This document shows, in pieces, positions 46,725 through 59,669 of a stretch of 64,000 bases of DNA; the stretch's first letter is position 1, and every line of letters starts with the position of its first letter. Source of the DNA: Gossypium raimondii (taxonomy: Eukaryota > Streptophyta > Magnoliopsida > Malvales > Malvaceae); the NCBI RefSeq assembly GCF_025698545.1, contig NC_068571.1, positions 47,649,733 through 47,713,732 on the forward strand, read 5' to 3'. A program made the translations under genes and the position numbers. A model generated the notes under the pieces. The model saw only the letters and a program-made list of their open reading frames with translations, was not told where the DNA came from and did no database searches.

Positions 46725-49700
46725 AATATCCCATATTACTATAAAACCTCAACTTTTGGCCTAGTGGCAGCCCCAAAATTCGTTTTTTTGGGTTTGAATC
46801 ATAAGAATAACCTTATTTGTAATGCGCGAATTAATAATGATTTGCTTATACTAGGAGTATAGAAGTCAATTATAGGTTTACTAAAAGATTGTCTATACTA
46901 TATATAAAGTGGCGGATTAAGTTAGTGTTGTTAAAGTATATTTACTTTAAACAGTAATTAATATTATTATAAAAATATTTTATATTTTATATAACCTTCA
47001 AATTAACAATTAAAAATAATATTTCTCAATCCAACATAAAATCAACAAATTTTTATAAAATAACCTTTAAATATATATTTTAATATAATTTTTTTATTAT
47101 GCGATAAAATTTAGTATAATATAAATTTTTGTAGCTTTAAAGTTTAATTTTATTTATTTGAAAGAGAAAAAAAAAAACCCCCAATAGCAATGGATACCGA
47201 ACTTCAATCAGCAAAGAGGAGAAAGGGTGGTTAGATCAAGCCCACATGATGGAGATTGGAGAGAGGAAAAAAGAGTGGGACCCACCAGATGAACGGTCCA
47301 AGTGGTCGAGTCAGTATCCACAATCATGGTCCGCCTCACCACAGTGTCCATCCCACGTGCCACTCTCCATTTATATTTGTACCCTGGATTAGGATTCCCC
47401 CGACATCCCCTTGCCCTACCATTAAAGCAAATTTCATCCCTCCCCACCATTTACTCTTTTAGTTTTTTTTTAGTTCTAATTTTCGAATTGTGATAATATT
47501 TTTGTTTCTAATTTTTTTATCGACTTTTTCGGCATAAATTTTTAAATTTCCGTCCATTATCAAGGGTGAATCTGAAAAACAAAAATTTATAATGTATTAA
47601 TTTATTATTTCATCATTTTAAAATGAATTAAACATAGTTTTTTTCCTTAGGGGCAAAGTACAATTATACCATAAATTAATTTTTAATTTAATCATTTTAT
47701 AGGAAACTTAAATAATAATTTTTCATTTGAGGAGGGGCAGGTAATGATTTACCTCTCTTATCGAGTAACCAACTAGTCTTTCAACAATCAAAGCTATTAT
47801 CTCCCGGTGGAGATTGTCTCTTATACTTTGTTGAGAGCCACTGAAGGACAATACATTTGATTGTAGGAGGATCAATTGATTACTCGACGGACGACACTTC
47901 TAAGACTTCTCTTGAAGGAATTCACTCGCCTCAACACGAACAATTCAATTAATATTTGTAAAAAGATATAGATGAATGTAGATATTCACTATTTGAATCT
48001 GTTTTATTTTTATAGATTCAGACTAAATGCAAAATATTAACTTTAAGCTTACCGCAAAGCAATACCCTGCATTCAATATTCTAAACTCTATAATAAGGAA
48101 TAATATTTGATATACTGATAATGGAGTTTTTAAACATAACGAGCAAGGTTAGAGAGTTGACGAGTTTCCTATAAGGGTATAGTATAATATTAAAAAATAT
48201 TTTAAAAAAGATGCACAAGTTAATTTTTAATACTGTTTGTAGAATAAAATCACACCCATCATATTATATTTGACAAACTAATCAGTAAAATTAAATAAAT
48301 TCACAATTAACACTAAATTTATTATATTAACAAAATCATGAAAAATCTAAGCCTAATAATATTAGCAATTAACTTTCATTAAATTAACCTTATAAATTTA
48401 AATTAAACACTAGAAAGCTAATACCATACCTTTTATGTCAAAATATATAACTTTTATCAAATACAAATATCGATTGAACCAAAAATAATATAAGTACCAT
48501 ATTAAAAAAAATGACAAATTTAAATACTAAAGATATACTAGAAATATTAGTAAATTCTAGGTAAATTAGATGCCCAAATTATCATCTTATAATCAATTTT
48601 TTTTAAAAAGTTTTTTTTTTAATTTCAATTTTTTATTATTAAAAGGAAAAAAAGTCCCAAATCCAACCCTATCTATCACCCCTAACGCACGTGCGACTCT
48701 AATTATGACGCCTCCATCTCATCTCTCCAAAAAGGGAAAAAAATAATAAAAAAATCTTTATAAAAATATTATTAATAAAAAATAGTAAAAACACATTAAT
48801 TAAAGGTAATAATATAATAAAATGGTATGTTATATATAATATATAAAAAAGAGAGGGAAGTACATTATTATTATTATATATATATAGAAGTACAAAAAGG
48901 ATACTCATAACCTAATATTAAAACGTGATCCGTTATATTTCTCATGCTTTTGTTTCTTTCTATTACGGGCCGTTACACTGATTTCACAATAATGCCCTTC
49001 ACTTCCCGCTACGTCACAAGCACTACATAGTCTATAAGCTCGAATTTATAATTGAATAGGTTGGGACCTAATAGGAAGTTAATAGGTCTTAGAAATTATT
49101 GTTGAAGTGGAAATTAAATTATATATTTTTATGAGAGTTAAAATATAATTTTTTAATTTTAAAGCTTATATTTTATAATTTTAAAGGATTAAATTAAAAT
49201 TTTATCATTTTAAGAATTAAATGTAATTTTACCTTTTATTATATTAAAATATTATAAAAGTTTCAGCTTTAATGCATAAAAACTTTCACAATTTTATCTC
49301 AATCCCCATACAAAATTTTTAACTTCAACCTTGACACTAGTAAATACTAGTTTTAGCCCTTTTGCATAGGTTCAGTTAATAGATTAACGGGTATTATCAT
49401 TTAAATTGAAAAAGTATAGAGATTTAGAATGATCCAATTAGAAAAATTGGATTCAATCTACAACTATATGTATGTATACAAAATTAGTAACTGAATTTAA
49501 TCAAACATGTTTAATAACTAAATTGGGACTAATATTAAATGATTGAAAAGCATTATAAATTAAGTCTTTAGACTAAATCCACAACTTTCGCAAAATAATT
49601 AATAACAAAATTTTATCTAACATTAATTCATTTTATTTGGGGTTTATTACGGTAATTAAAGGCTAACTAAAGGATAGATCGGTCATTTGAAGCATTAAAG

Positions 49701-49768
49701 TAAGGGTTTAAGCCATTTTGCATGGGAAAGAAGGGTAAAAAGGTAAATGCATTGCCCTCGGCAACTTG

Positions 49769-49777
49769 TTTATATAA
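49769..49777 (+). promoter_or_regulatory. TATA box of the SGR5-C-terminal-like gene
   Basis: TTTATATAACCC lies about 55 bases upstream of ATG 49826, with a CT-rich tract (ctcaactctctcc) between them, the usual layout of a plant core promoter with a short leader. Confidence 0.6.
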
Positions 49778-49825
49778 CCCTCCGTTTTCAATTATATTTT
49801 CTCAACTCTCTCCTTTTTTACAGCT

Positions 49826-50296
49826 ATGGAAGATGATGATGATCAAAAGGAACTTCAGCTTCTCCCAACTCCAATCCCCATTTCTTCACCAACCCAGATT
49901 CCATCTCGTCGATCCACGGTGGCGGCCACGACGGCGACGGGTGGTGGTGGTGATCATCAATACGAAGGCCCTTCACTCGACTTACAACTATCGATCAGCT
50001 TAACCCCAATCCAACAACCGTCGAATTGTGTCAGCGTTGAGTCGTTGAAATGGCAAGCGGCGGAGCAAATCCGGTTAGCGGCGATCGAAAAGGCTTACGC
50101 GGAACGAGTTAGGGAGTTAACGAAACGGGAGATGGAGTTGGCTCAGTCCGAGTTCGCTCGAGCGAGACATATGTGGCAAAGAGCAAGAGAAGAAGTGGAG
50201 AAAGCTGAGAGGATGAAAGAAAGAGCAACGAAACAGATAGATTCTACGTGCATGGAGATCACTTGTCAATCTTGCAGGCAAAGGTTTAGGCCTTGA
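49826..50296 (+). CDS. SGR5/IDD16 C-terminal-like protein lacking zinc fingers
   Basis: A single-exon frame of 156 residues starts at ATG 49826 after a TATA box. Residues 51-55 (LDLQL) form an EAR-type LxLxL repression motif. Residues 75-137 form a charged helix (EQIRLAAIEKAYAERVRELT, …FARARHMWQRAREEVEKAER), a predicted coiled coil. The end (TCMEITCQSCRQRF, Cys142/147/150) closely resembles the C-terminus of SHOOT GRAVITROPISM 5/INDETERMINATE DOMAIN 15-16 proteins. The C2H2 zinc-finger half of those factors is missing, and none was found in the upstream 3 kb. By inference it may dimerise with IDD proteins and recruit corepressors; function is not shown. The acidic MEDDDDQKE start and GC-richer coding sequence support a real gene. 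A (AT)n repeat lies in the 3' flank. Confidence 0.82.
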   Translation: MEDDDDQKELQLLPTPIPISSPTQIPSRRSTVAATTATGGGGDHQYEGPSLDLQLSISLTPIQQPSNCVSVESLKWQAAEQIRLAAIEKAYAERVRELTKREMELAQSEFARARHMWQRAREEVEKAERMKERATKQIDSTCMEITCQSCRQRFRP

Positions 50297-50512
50297 AAAA
50301 AAAATTAATTTTTAATTTTTGAATTTTATAATATCAAAAAAAAAAAAAATCAAACCGTTGTTGTTTAATTCAAAGATAGCTGAGTTTTTTTCTTTTTTTT
50401 TTAAAATATATTTTCCATGGCTGGTTGAGTTGTTCTTTAAAAGGGTTTGAAACTTTGGGGGCATTGGATTTAAGCAAAAAAAAAACAACACAATAAATAA
50501 AATGATGATCAG

Positions 50513-50515
<3 letters not shown>

Positions 50516-50552
<37 letters not shown>
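50516..50552. repeat. (AT)n microsatellite
   Basis: About 18 AT dinucleotides, 220 bases after the SGR5-C-terminal-like gene stop, probably in or just past its 3' UTR. Confidence 0.95.
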
Positions 50553-50555
<3 letters not shown>

Positions 50556-50931
50556 GTGTGTATTTTCAATTCATTTAATGAGAAATTTGAGTTTCTGCAA
50601 TGGGTTTTTGGCTTTTATTCTAATTATCATACATACATACATGTATGCATATATCATGAAGTTCCCTAGATGAACTTGGTTTCTTTCGCTTTACTTTTTT
50701 TTCATCTTTGATCCGGGTGAAATCAGATTAGACGTGATCTCTATTAGTGTTGTTCTTTTTCACTGATACTTTAAAAACATATACAACTCCTTACTACTCG
50801 ATTATGTGAAGAACAAATCAAAGTTTAAACAGATGATTTGTTGATTAGAGATAGGTTCTTGCATTCTATATATCAATGTTTATGAGATTCCAACAATGGG
50901 ATTTGCTTGAAATATCTAATTATGTATATAT

Positions 50932-51291
50932 GGTAAAAATATCATAAATGTTTTTGTATTAGTATCGGATTGCATTTTGTTTCTCTATTTAAAAAATTGG
51001 GTACATTAAATCAAAGATTAAATTGGTCATTCTATTAAAAATTTCATCCATTTCTACAGTTAAAAATTGGTCAATGTATATCGGCATAAGGTACACGTGA
51101 CACATCACGTGTAACTATTTGGTTATGCCGTTAGTGACCCTAATTTTTAACAATAGAATTGGATGAATTTTTTTCCAGAAAAGATCAATTTGCTCTTTGA
51201 TCTAATGTACATAAATTAATTTATTTATTTTTTAAGTAAATAAAATAAAATACAATCTGACTTCTAATACAAAGAATTTCATAATTTTACC
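50932..51291. mobile_element. MITE, family of 11396
   Basis: Begins GGTAAAAATATCATAAATGTTTTTGTATTAGTATCGGATTGCA and ends …CAATCTGACTTCTAATACAAAGAATTTCATAATTTTACC, near-complementary arms. The centre has the shared 'cacgtgtaactatttggtta' block. Confidence 0.75.
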
Positions 51292-51881
51292 GGATTCCTA
51301 GGTTTTGCTTTAACTATCTAATTATGAGATCATATATATGATCTCAAGATGAAGTTTAGTTTCTTTAGCTTGGCTATCATGGTAGGCTTGCATAGCCTAG
51401 TAAGGAATCAATAGACTTAGCTTAGTAAGGAATCAATGAATCAAACTCACAGACAGTGTTGCATTATTGTCCTAATATTTTTGTTGGTGAAGATATACAT
51501 TATTGTCCTAATTGCTAACACACTTTTTATAGCACAATTTCACATACATGTCAGATATATATATATATATGAATAAGCAAGTTTTAACTTTTGAAAGTTG
51601 CAAAAAAGTTACTACTGATATCAAAGATCAACAGACAGGCAGGGCATATCTTATCTGCTATAATTTTGTAAGATTGGATCATGTGTTTACACTGGTGCTA
51701 TTCCCACTACTAAATGTGTAAAAGCTGAAAATCCTAAAATTTATGTATTTCTTATTATAAGATCAAACTCTGACTTCTCTGTAGGTACATTTTTTTGGTT
51801 ATGATCATATGGTTTAGGGTTATAATAATTAATATTTTAAATATACGAAATAACTCAAGTATATTCAGATAATATTTATAT

Positions 51882-52216
51882 GGGTAAAATATGTTATAAG
51901 TTTTTGTATTTTTTAAATTTGAAATTTAGTCTTTGTTTTTTTTAGATTTCAAAATACAATAGTTCAACTGTTAACACTGTTAAGATTATTTTGTTAAATT
52001 CATGTTCATTATAACGTCAGTTTCTTAATTATGTTCTTATTAAGTGAGTATTTTTTATTTAAAAATGCCACATCAATAAATGTAATAAAAATAACAATAT
52101 TAACCATTGAACTTAAAATTTAAAATTTAAAAAATAGAGAAATTAAAGTACTAAAAGTAAAAATATAAAACTAAATTCCAAGATAAAAAATACAAAACCA
52201 ATAGCATATTTTAGCC
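51882..52216. mobile_element. MITE, GGTTAAAATATGC family
   Basis: Begins GGGTAAAATATGTTATAAG and ends CAATAGCATATTTTAGCC. The interior matches the copy at 19986, including 'cattataacgtc' and 'aagtgagtattttttattt'. Confidence 0.7.
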
Positions 52217-52444
52217 TACTTATATCTAATTCTTATTCCAGCAACATATGTGATCATTGATAACAAAAATGTAAGGTTTGTTGAGAGAGTCGATTTTAGT
52301 ACAAAAATTGTAAGTCTTTTTTAAAAAATAATCATGTTTAATATTTTTATTGCATAATAAAATATGTGTAAAGTATAATCCTCTAAATATTTGTGATTAT
52401 TAACAACAATTTCAAATCAGCATACTTGTATTGGAATATACCTA

Positions 52445-52694
52445 CAGGGCGAATTCAATATTTTTTAGGAGATTGGAATTAAGTTGTACACTTCCACGAT
52501 AGTAAAAATAGAATTTTATCATTTTAATAGTCTACATTTTTATAAATTTTAAAAGATTCAATTAAATTTTATCATTTTTGGGATCAAAGTACAGTTTTAC
52601 TGTTACTAATTTAAAATTTTATAAACTATAAATGAGCTAAAAGGGAAATTTCCCACTTTAGGGGGGATTAGGGCTCCTGCCAGCTCCCCTTGAC
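52445..52694. mobile_element. MITE, AGGGCGAATTC family
   Basis: Begins 'cagggcgaattcaatattttttagg' and ends 'ggggggattagggctcctgccagctccccttgactctgcc'. The interior 'attttatcattttaatag…aattaaattttatcatttttggg' is shared with 54720-54800 and 49130-49240. Confidence 0.5.
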
Positions 52695-55600
52695 TCTGCC
52701 TTGTATACTCATATTCATGTTTGACATTTACTTGAATATGGGTGAAATATATGAAAAGAAAAAAAAAACCTTTTTATTAATAACATACCGATATCGAAAA
52801 ATACTCGTATTCGATACCTACTCAAGCAACATATATGAACATTGATAACAAAAATGCAAGGCACCTGCCATTGTGCTAACAAAACTTGCATAACTCTTTA
52901 TATTATAGTAGAGGTGACTTAATTAAGATTTTTTTTCACTTAATTATGAAAAGTTACAAATCATCCAATTATTAGTAAATTTCTTTTTCGGTCACCCAAC
53001 TATGAAAATTTACAAATGGTTATCAAACTATTCAATTTTGTCTTTTTTGGTCACCAACTGACTAATGTAAAACTGGATACACCAAATAACCTAAGATAGC
53101 TAGGTGACAAAAATAGACAAGATTGAATAATTGAGTAATCATTTTATAACTTTTTATAATTAAATGACCAAAAATGAAAATAATTGGGATACTGTAATTT
53201 AATCAAACTTTTAAGGTAGTGTGTACACAAGATTTTGCATATTGATGAGTCAAAGCTGGCATCAAAGAGGTCAAGTTTTCAGAAACTTGATATAGATAGA
53301 AAGGCAAATGAATGGGAACAAAAAGTTTAAGTAAATTTCACCAACAAGAAGACAGAATAGCCTGTATGCCACTTGTATATTCAACTTCTTTCAACTTTTT
53401 TACTCTTCAAGAAAACCAAACACCCACTACTCATGTCTGGGACTGAGATCCCAACACAACTGACCAGACATTTTCTTGTCAATTTATAGTTTTGGTCCTT
53501 TTTACTATGCTTAATTTTAAAATTTAGTTCATATACTTAAATTTGATATAATTTGGTCCCTATATTATAATGCTATCGTAGATCCAAATAGTTAAGACTG
53601 TTACCTGTTCTAATTAAAATTAGGGGCGTGGACCGAAGTGATGAATTTGCTTTGTAGCCCCTTCAAAATGTAAGAAATTACAAGTTATTTAATGGTAAAT
53701 TTACACTTTGCCCCTCCCCCAAATTTATGATTCATTTCTAATCCCCTAAAGCAATTTTTTTTGGCTTTGCCCCTGATTAAAATGCTCAAAAAGAAAAAAA
53801 AAATAGGGATCAGTTCTACAATTTGACTTAAGATTTTTTTAAAATGATGGTATAACGTGCCACATTAGCTTGTTGTTACACTGGTGATTATAATTAACGG
53901 TTCAGTGACTAGAATGTAACAAATTGATAACGTTAGTGACCATATCGTAACTTTTTAAATTTTAATAACCAAAATGTAATCCAAATCATACATAAATGAC
54001 TAAATTTGTAATTTACCCTAATATCAGTGAAAATGGAGTTAGCTGGTTTCTTGTCAGCAACCTCCAAACATTACTCTCATATAACCAAATTACAAAGAAA
54101 AAAAAAAGGGAAAACAGTGTTCAATAATTTAATGCATTGATTTGATTTCTTTGATGAGTTTCAAAAGACTATCAACAGTGTTATAGACATAATCTAGTGG
54201 GGGCAAAGGACCATTGGAGTTTCAAAATTAGGCCCTCATGAAAAGTACATTTTCTTTTCTTTTCTTTTCAAAGAGATAGGAAAATTATATATACATGAAG
54301 AAAGAAAACTACCCTAAATGATTAATTTAATTATTAGTTTTGAGTTCTTTTTTTGGTTGCAAGAATCTTCCATGCCACTTAACCTAATTTATGATCTAAA
54401 AGCAATTTAGCTTCCCTTTTTTTCTTTTGCCACTAAAAGCAACTTTGATCACAAATGCAATCTCAAAAGTGATTTTTTGGTTGTTTAAGTCTATATTGCT
54501 CTGATTTTTCGTTTTTTTAAAAGTATTTGTGTTCATAACTCGTACATGATGCATTTTTGGATATGGGTATAAAAATATGATCCTTCGATTGTCATATCCT
54601 TGTGCTTGACTCCAAGTAACATAGCTTTAAACCTACTTAGCTTTGACTCTTTATTTTTATTCAAAGTATCTATGTTTAATTAGGGTCAAAGCCTAAAATT
54701 TGTTAAGGGCGAGAATTAAATTATAATTCATTGGGAGGTTAAAATATAATTTTATCATATATGAACTTATAAATTTTTGGTTCAAAGTATAATTTTACCA
54801 TATATTAACTTTTAATTTTAACATTTACAAAGTAACTAAAAGGCAAACTTTTCATTTTTGAGGCACCAAGACCTTTGCCTACCTGCCCCTGAATTCGCCC
54901 ATGCGTTTAACATTTGTGTTCGAAGCATATAGGTATAGAGATGTGGTCTTACAAGTGATTCCAAATACATGGAAAACTCGAAAAAACAATACAATGTCGA
55001 TACTCACACTTGAATTCGAGCAACATAGGTTCGGTAATAAAAAAAAAACTCTATATCACTTCTATATACATAAAGAGAGAGGGATGAGTAAAAATCGGAT
55101 CAAATCAATTTAATTAACGGATGATTTTTAGTCGAATTGATTTAATAAAGTTAATTATAATTGTTAAAAGTAATTTTTGCATACAATTAAAATAAGTTAT
55201 ACCAATTAATTATTAATATTAAATTTTTATAACTAAATCCAACTGAATCTTCTCTCTAGTGATGGGATTTCAAAGGGAAATGGAGCAAATTAAGGAGTGA
55301 ATAAGAAAGTGGTAAGAAGGGGAAACTGAGTTGTAAATTGAAGCATATAAAAAAGGAGGAGAAAGAGAACAATCATATGGAGGGGAGACCATGGGCTGAC
55401 ATAAGGCCACTTGCAATACAGGTTCATTTGTCTTGTATTGCTTCTTTGGTTACAATCATAGAATTGCAAAACAACCACATATCAATGTCTTAACCATAAA
55501 GTTGAAGGTGCAGGATAAAGGATGTAGGGTCATCCCTACCCAAAACAATCAAACTTGTCATCATGACAAAACCTTAACATTTGTCTTTTCACATTTGTCC

Positions 55601-55764
55601 ACTAACTATCATCATTTGATACTGTTTTCCCTCTCTCCTGTTCTTCCATCATAAATTATAGTGATTTGATGCAGATTTCTGCTTAATCTTTAAGTCCTTC
55701 CTTTGTATGTTAAATATCAACTATAAACAAAGAGATTCATCAATTTATTGGTTTATCCAATTAG

Positions 55765-56060
55765 GAGTACACATTATTATTATGTGTTAAATTAAGTCTT
55801 TATTAAAAATTATATCTATTATTATTGTTAAAAACTGATATTTATACGTTAGCATGAAGTATACGTGGCATGTCATGTGTAATTGTTTGGTTGTTCTGTC
55901 AACTACACCAGTTTTTAGTAGTAAAAATTGATAAAATTTTTAATAGAAATGAGCGATTTGCTCTTTAATCTAATGTATAGGATTAATTTGCCCTTTTTTG
56001 AGTAAAGAGGATAAAATTCAATCTAAATCTTAATATAAGGACCTTCATGATACTTTTACT
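55765..56060. mobile_element. MITE, family of 11396, 5'-truncated
   Basis: Shares the interior 'acgtggcatgtcatgtgtaattgtttggttgttctgtcaac' and the right end '…aatctaaatcttaatataaggaccttcatgatacttttac' with the copies at 11396 and 50932. The left terminal repeat is degraded. Confidence 0.6.
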
Positions 56061-56490
56061 GTGATGAACACTAATACCAAACATGAATATTCGAATATGT
56101 GTCATTTTAAACATTCTAGCTTTTGAATATCCAAAGTTATGATGCCGGATTTTAGTCGAGTTCTAGGCAAATATACTTAATATTTTATAATCGTATCTGA
56201 TACTCGAAAACATTCGCAAAAGTGAACCCTTACCATAGTTTTTCTTGGTTTAATTGTGCTAATAGGTGCTCTTTAAACTTTTGAAATTTGGTTCTTTACT
56301 TTTAATTTCAAGAATTAAAATGTCACATATTCAAATTTAACCGAAATTCATTAATAGTATTATTGATTAGACTTTAATATAATCAAACAAATAAAGAGAT
56401 TGAATTCTTGAAATTAAAAGTAGAGATAAATTTTAAAATTTGAAAGAGTATAGGATTCAGGGCTTAATGGAGATAGAATAGAAAGAAATG

Positions 56491-56847
56491 AATAAATTTT
56501 AGAACTATACATAAACTTTAGTTTAATGTGTAATTTTACACAAGAATTTTAATTTTGTGCGATTTTATACATAAAATTTTGATTTAATCCAATTCACGAG
56601 ACTATTAACACAATCATCAATATAACATCATTTTATGGTTATATATTGCTTACTCAAATAATTACATTTATCTAATATAAAAAATTGATATATTTATTTT
56701 TAAACTGTGTATATTTGAATCAAAACTAAAGCTTCATGCATATATTTGAACCCTAATTACAGTTTAGTGTATAATTGCACCAAATCAAAATTCATGTATC
56801 ATATTGTACATTGAATCAAAGATGAAGTATAATTTTGAAATTTATCT
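56491..56847. mobile_element. MITE, family of 17271
   Basis: Left 'aataaattttagaactatacataaactttag' pairs with right 'aagtataattttgaaatttatct'. The interior shares 'cacaatcatcaatataacatcattttatg' and 'gtgtataattgcaccaaatcaaaattcatgta' with the copy at 17271. Confidence 0.65.
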
Positions 56848-59669
56848 CAAAAAGAAAAAGAAAATGGTTTATCTCAAGTTAATATCATATCAGTGGATGT
56901 ATTTTTATATTAATGTATATCGGTTTCGATATATTTTGATGTATCATTTCAAGTTTATTGTATTTAAAATATTTATATATATTAAATATACATGCAAATA
57001 ATAAATATATCTCAAGTTTTTGAAAGGAAAATGTGTCTCAATTACACCTATAATTGTATTTATATGTAATATTTATGAATTAAAATTCCAAAATACAATA
57101 AAAAATTAAAAATAGTTAAGATAAAAAAATGTTGAAAATAATTTTAAAATTATTAAAATTTTGCACTAACTAGTGTGAGCCAATATACACGAGAACAAGC
57201 GATATTAATCAAAACTGAACAAAACACACAAAAAACAATAAAAATATACTAAATTTTTTATTGAAACAATTAAACTACTTAATACCGATTTAATACCAGA
57301 ACAATACATGTCGACCAATACGACCGGTCCCATAACTAAACCGACTATCATGGTTTATTTTTTATGATAAAAAGCAAAAGGGGAAATTGTAGAGAGGTGG
57401 ATACAAAGTAGAGAGAATTTTAGGGTTTATATCAAAACAAGATGGGGGACCTGCATGGAAAGACTTAAAACTAATCATAACAAAGAAAAAATTCCCATGT
57501 CCCCCACAACCCTGCTTCTAATTATGACTTTAAAATAATAACGAGTATAGTCCACTCGTTCTTCACGTTGGGTTAATTTTTTGGTCGTGTCAAAATAAAG
57601 AGTAAAAATTTAAAGATCAAATATATTATGAGCAAAGTTTTTAGAACCAAAATGGTAGTTGAACCGGACAAACCACTAGTTTGTATGGTTCGGTTAAATA
57701 AATTATTAAAAACATTAAAATAAAAGTATTTTAAAAAATAAAAAACGATTCAAATTTTTAGCTTAGTTCTACCAGTTCGTACCAGTTCTCAGGTTAACCA
57801 GTCTGATGCCTCTTTCCGGATCATGACTCTAAGTTTCTACACTTCGTACATTTAGAATTTAATCCTCCAAATTTTATTTTCAAGAATCTAATCTCTCAAC
57901 TTTATGGATTTAAAAACCCATTTTCAAATTACATATAACGACATAATATTTTAATTAAAAAGCTAACGATATTAACTATTTCAACTAATTAATAAAATTA
58001 TAAAATATAAAGACCAAATTATGATAGAAATTAAAGTTTAAGGATTAAATCTCAAATTTATGCATCTTATAAGAACCAAAATTGAAAATGAACCAGTTTT
58101 TAGAAAATAAACAAAAGGAGCTAATGGGTGTAAGCCATGTGTCGTAAGGAGGAATTCTTTATTCAAAATGGAAATTGTCAATTCTGCTATTATTAGTAGA
58201 ATCTTTGGTGTCACATAATTTTCTTTAATTTATTATGGTCAATAATATTATCACTTGAATAAAATATATAAATCACATTAGTTGATTGGACCGACATATC
58301 CGCAATTGAAAATAATACCATTGATGCATATCGACACCCAAAATTAATTGGATTAATGCCGAACCATTATTATTACTGCAATTAAATCTTTTTTTCTGTT
58401 TAAATAATATTAAATTTAATCACTAATATTTATATATTTCATCAATTTAATTTTTCCATTCAATTTAACTATTAATTTAAAAAAAAGAGTAAAATCATTT
58501 TTTAACAAGAATGTTGACTAAAACATTAATTTTGTTGACATAACAATTCATTTGTCCTTCATGTTTATATGACATTATTTGTACAATAGTAATAAATATC
58601 ATAATTCTAAACAAACAACCAAACATCTTGATATAATAATTTAACATAACACTCATATTTTACATCAAGCATACCAAATGAGTCGTAAGTGAATTTGGTC
58701 AGCTTTATGTATATTGTCCATGGGCCAAATTTGCAAGAAAATAAATTAACTTGAGCCTAAAAATAAACTTATTAATTCGCTCATTGAAAGATTAAGTAAA
58801 AAATTAAAACAATTAAGTGTTCAAGTGACCTAAATGAGCGAATCTTCAAAAGAGTATGAGTTTGGGCTGCTCACTTCAATATTTTAATTATTCCAAGGTT
58901 AAATATATTTTTCAACTTCTGAGCTTGCATGGGCCAAGTCTGTTTTAAAATAGAGTTTTGAATGTTTAAACCCTCAAAACAACTTTCTTAAAGGTCTCTT
59001 GTCACCAACTATTCAATCAATACATTTAATTGGACTCTATTAATGTTTAGACTTAGAGCAAGTAATTAGGCATTGTGGAGAGCTAAGACCATCATGTTCT
59101 TAAAACAAAAATTGGGCATTGATGTTCAAATTTAAATAAAAATATTTAAAAAATATTTTATTTGAATTAAAATTGAGTTGATCTAAAGTAAAAAAAAAAA
59201 AAAACTAACTTTTGTTCAAACTCAACCGAAAATGGTCTAAGTGAATGGTTCAATTTGTGAATTAAGGTTGTTGAAATTGAATCGGATTGAATGGTTAGAC
59301 CGATTAAAACGTGAATTGATCAGTATACTGGTTTAGAATAAAAGAAAATTTTTAATAACTTACGAATTAGTTGAATCAAAATAATAATAAAAAAATGATG
59401 ACACTGATAATTAAAGCAGTTAAATTAAGTTTTATAGTTTATTTAATTGAAATCGATTTAACAATTGGAACAATTAGGCTGATTGAATCGGATTTAATCA
59501 ATTGTTCGGTTTCAAAGGTAACAATGACACTGAGCTTACAAAGGTTAAACGGTGCGTTTTAACTAAATAGTTCAAAAAGGGCGGTTCAATTTTTTCCCCT
59601 ACTCAAAATCGTGGCAACGCTTTTAGAATTAGGGATTATCAGTTAACCAATTGTTGTTTCCGTACAACA

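Larger units (their letters stand above)
43581..49725. other. Long intergenic stretch, mostly repeats
   Basis: No gene is supported. It includes an isolated GC-richer block at 44170-44440 of unknown origin, an (AT)n run at 44895-44941, fragments of inverted-repeat elements near 45600-46320 (tgtaccggtacatacc…ccagtacggtac), a MITE fragment at 46420-46724, a possible SINE-like tRNA head near 46747-46905, and the relative of the 33.1-kb TIR element at about 47740-47940. At 47290-47440 the sequence looks promoter-like (CCCACGTGCCAC G-box, then TTTATATTTG). Confidence 0.5.
50297..59669. other. Long gene-free stretch with many MITEs
   Basis: No gene is supported over 9.3 kb. It holds MITE copies at 50932-51291, 51882-52216, 52445-52694, 54690-54900, 55765-56060 and 56491-56847. 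Palindromic 'tcacttaactatgaaaagtta' type blocks occupy about 52905-53215 and 53500-54010, and GGTTGAACCGG-type blocks lie near 57645-57830 and 59265-59470. The remainder is plain AT-rich DNA. The last 100 bases are the TITAN-like promoter and leader. Confidence 0.55.
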
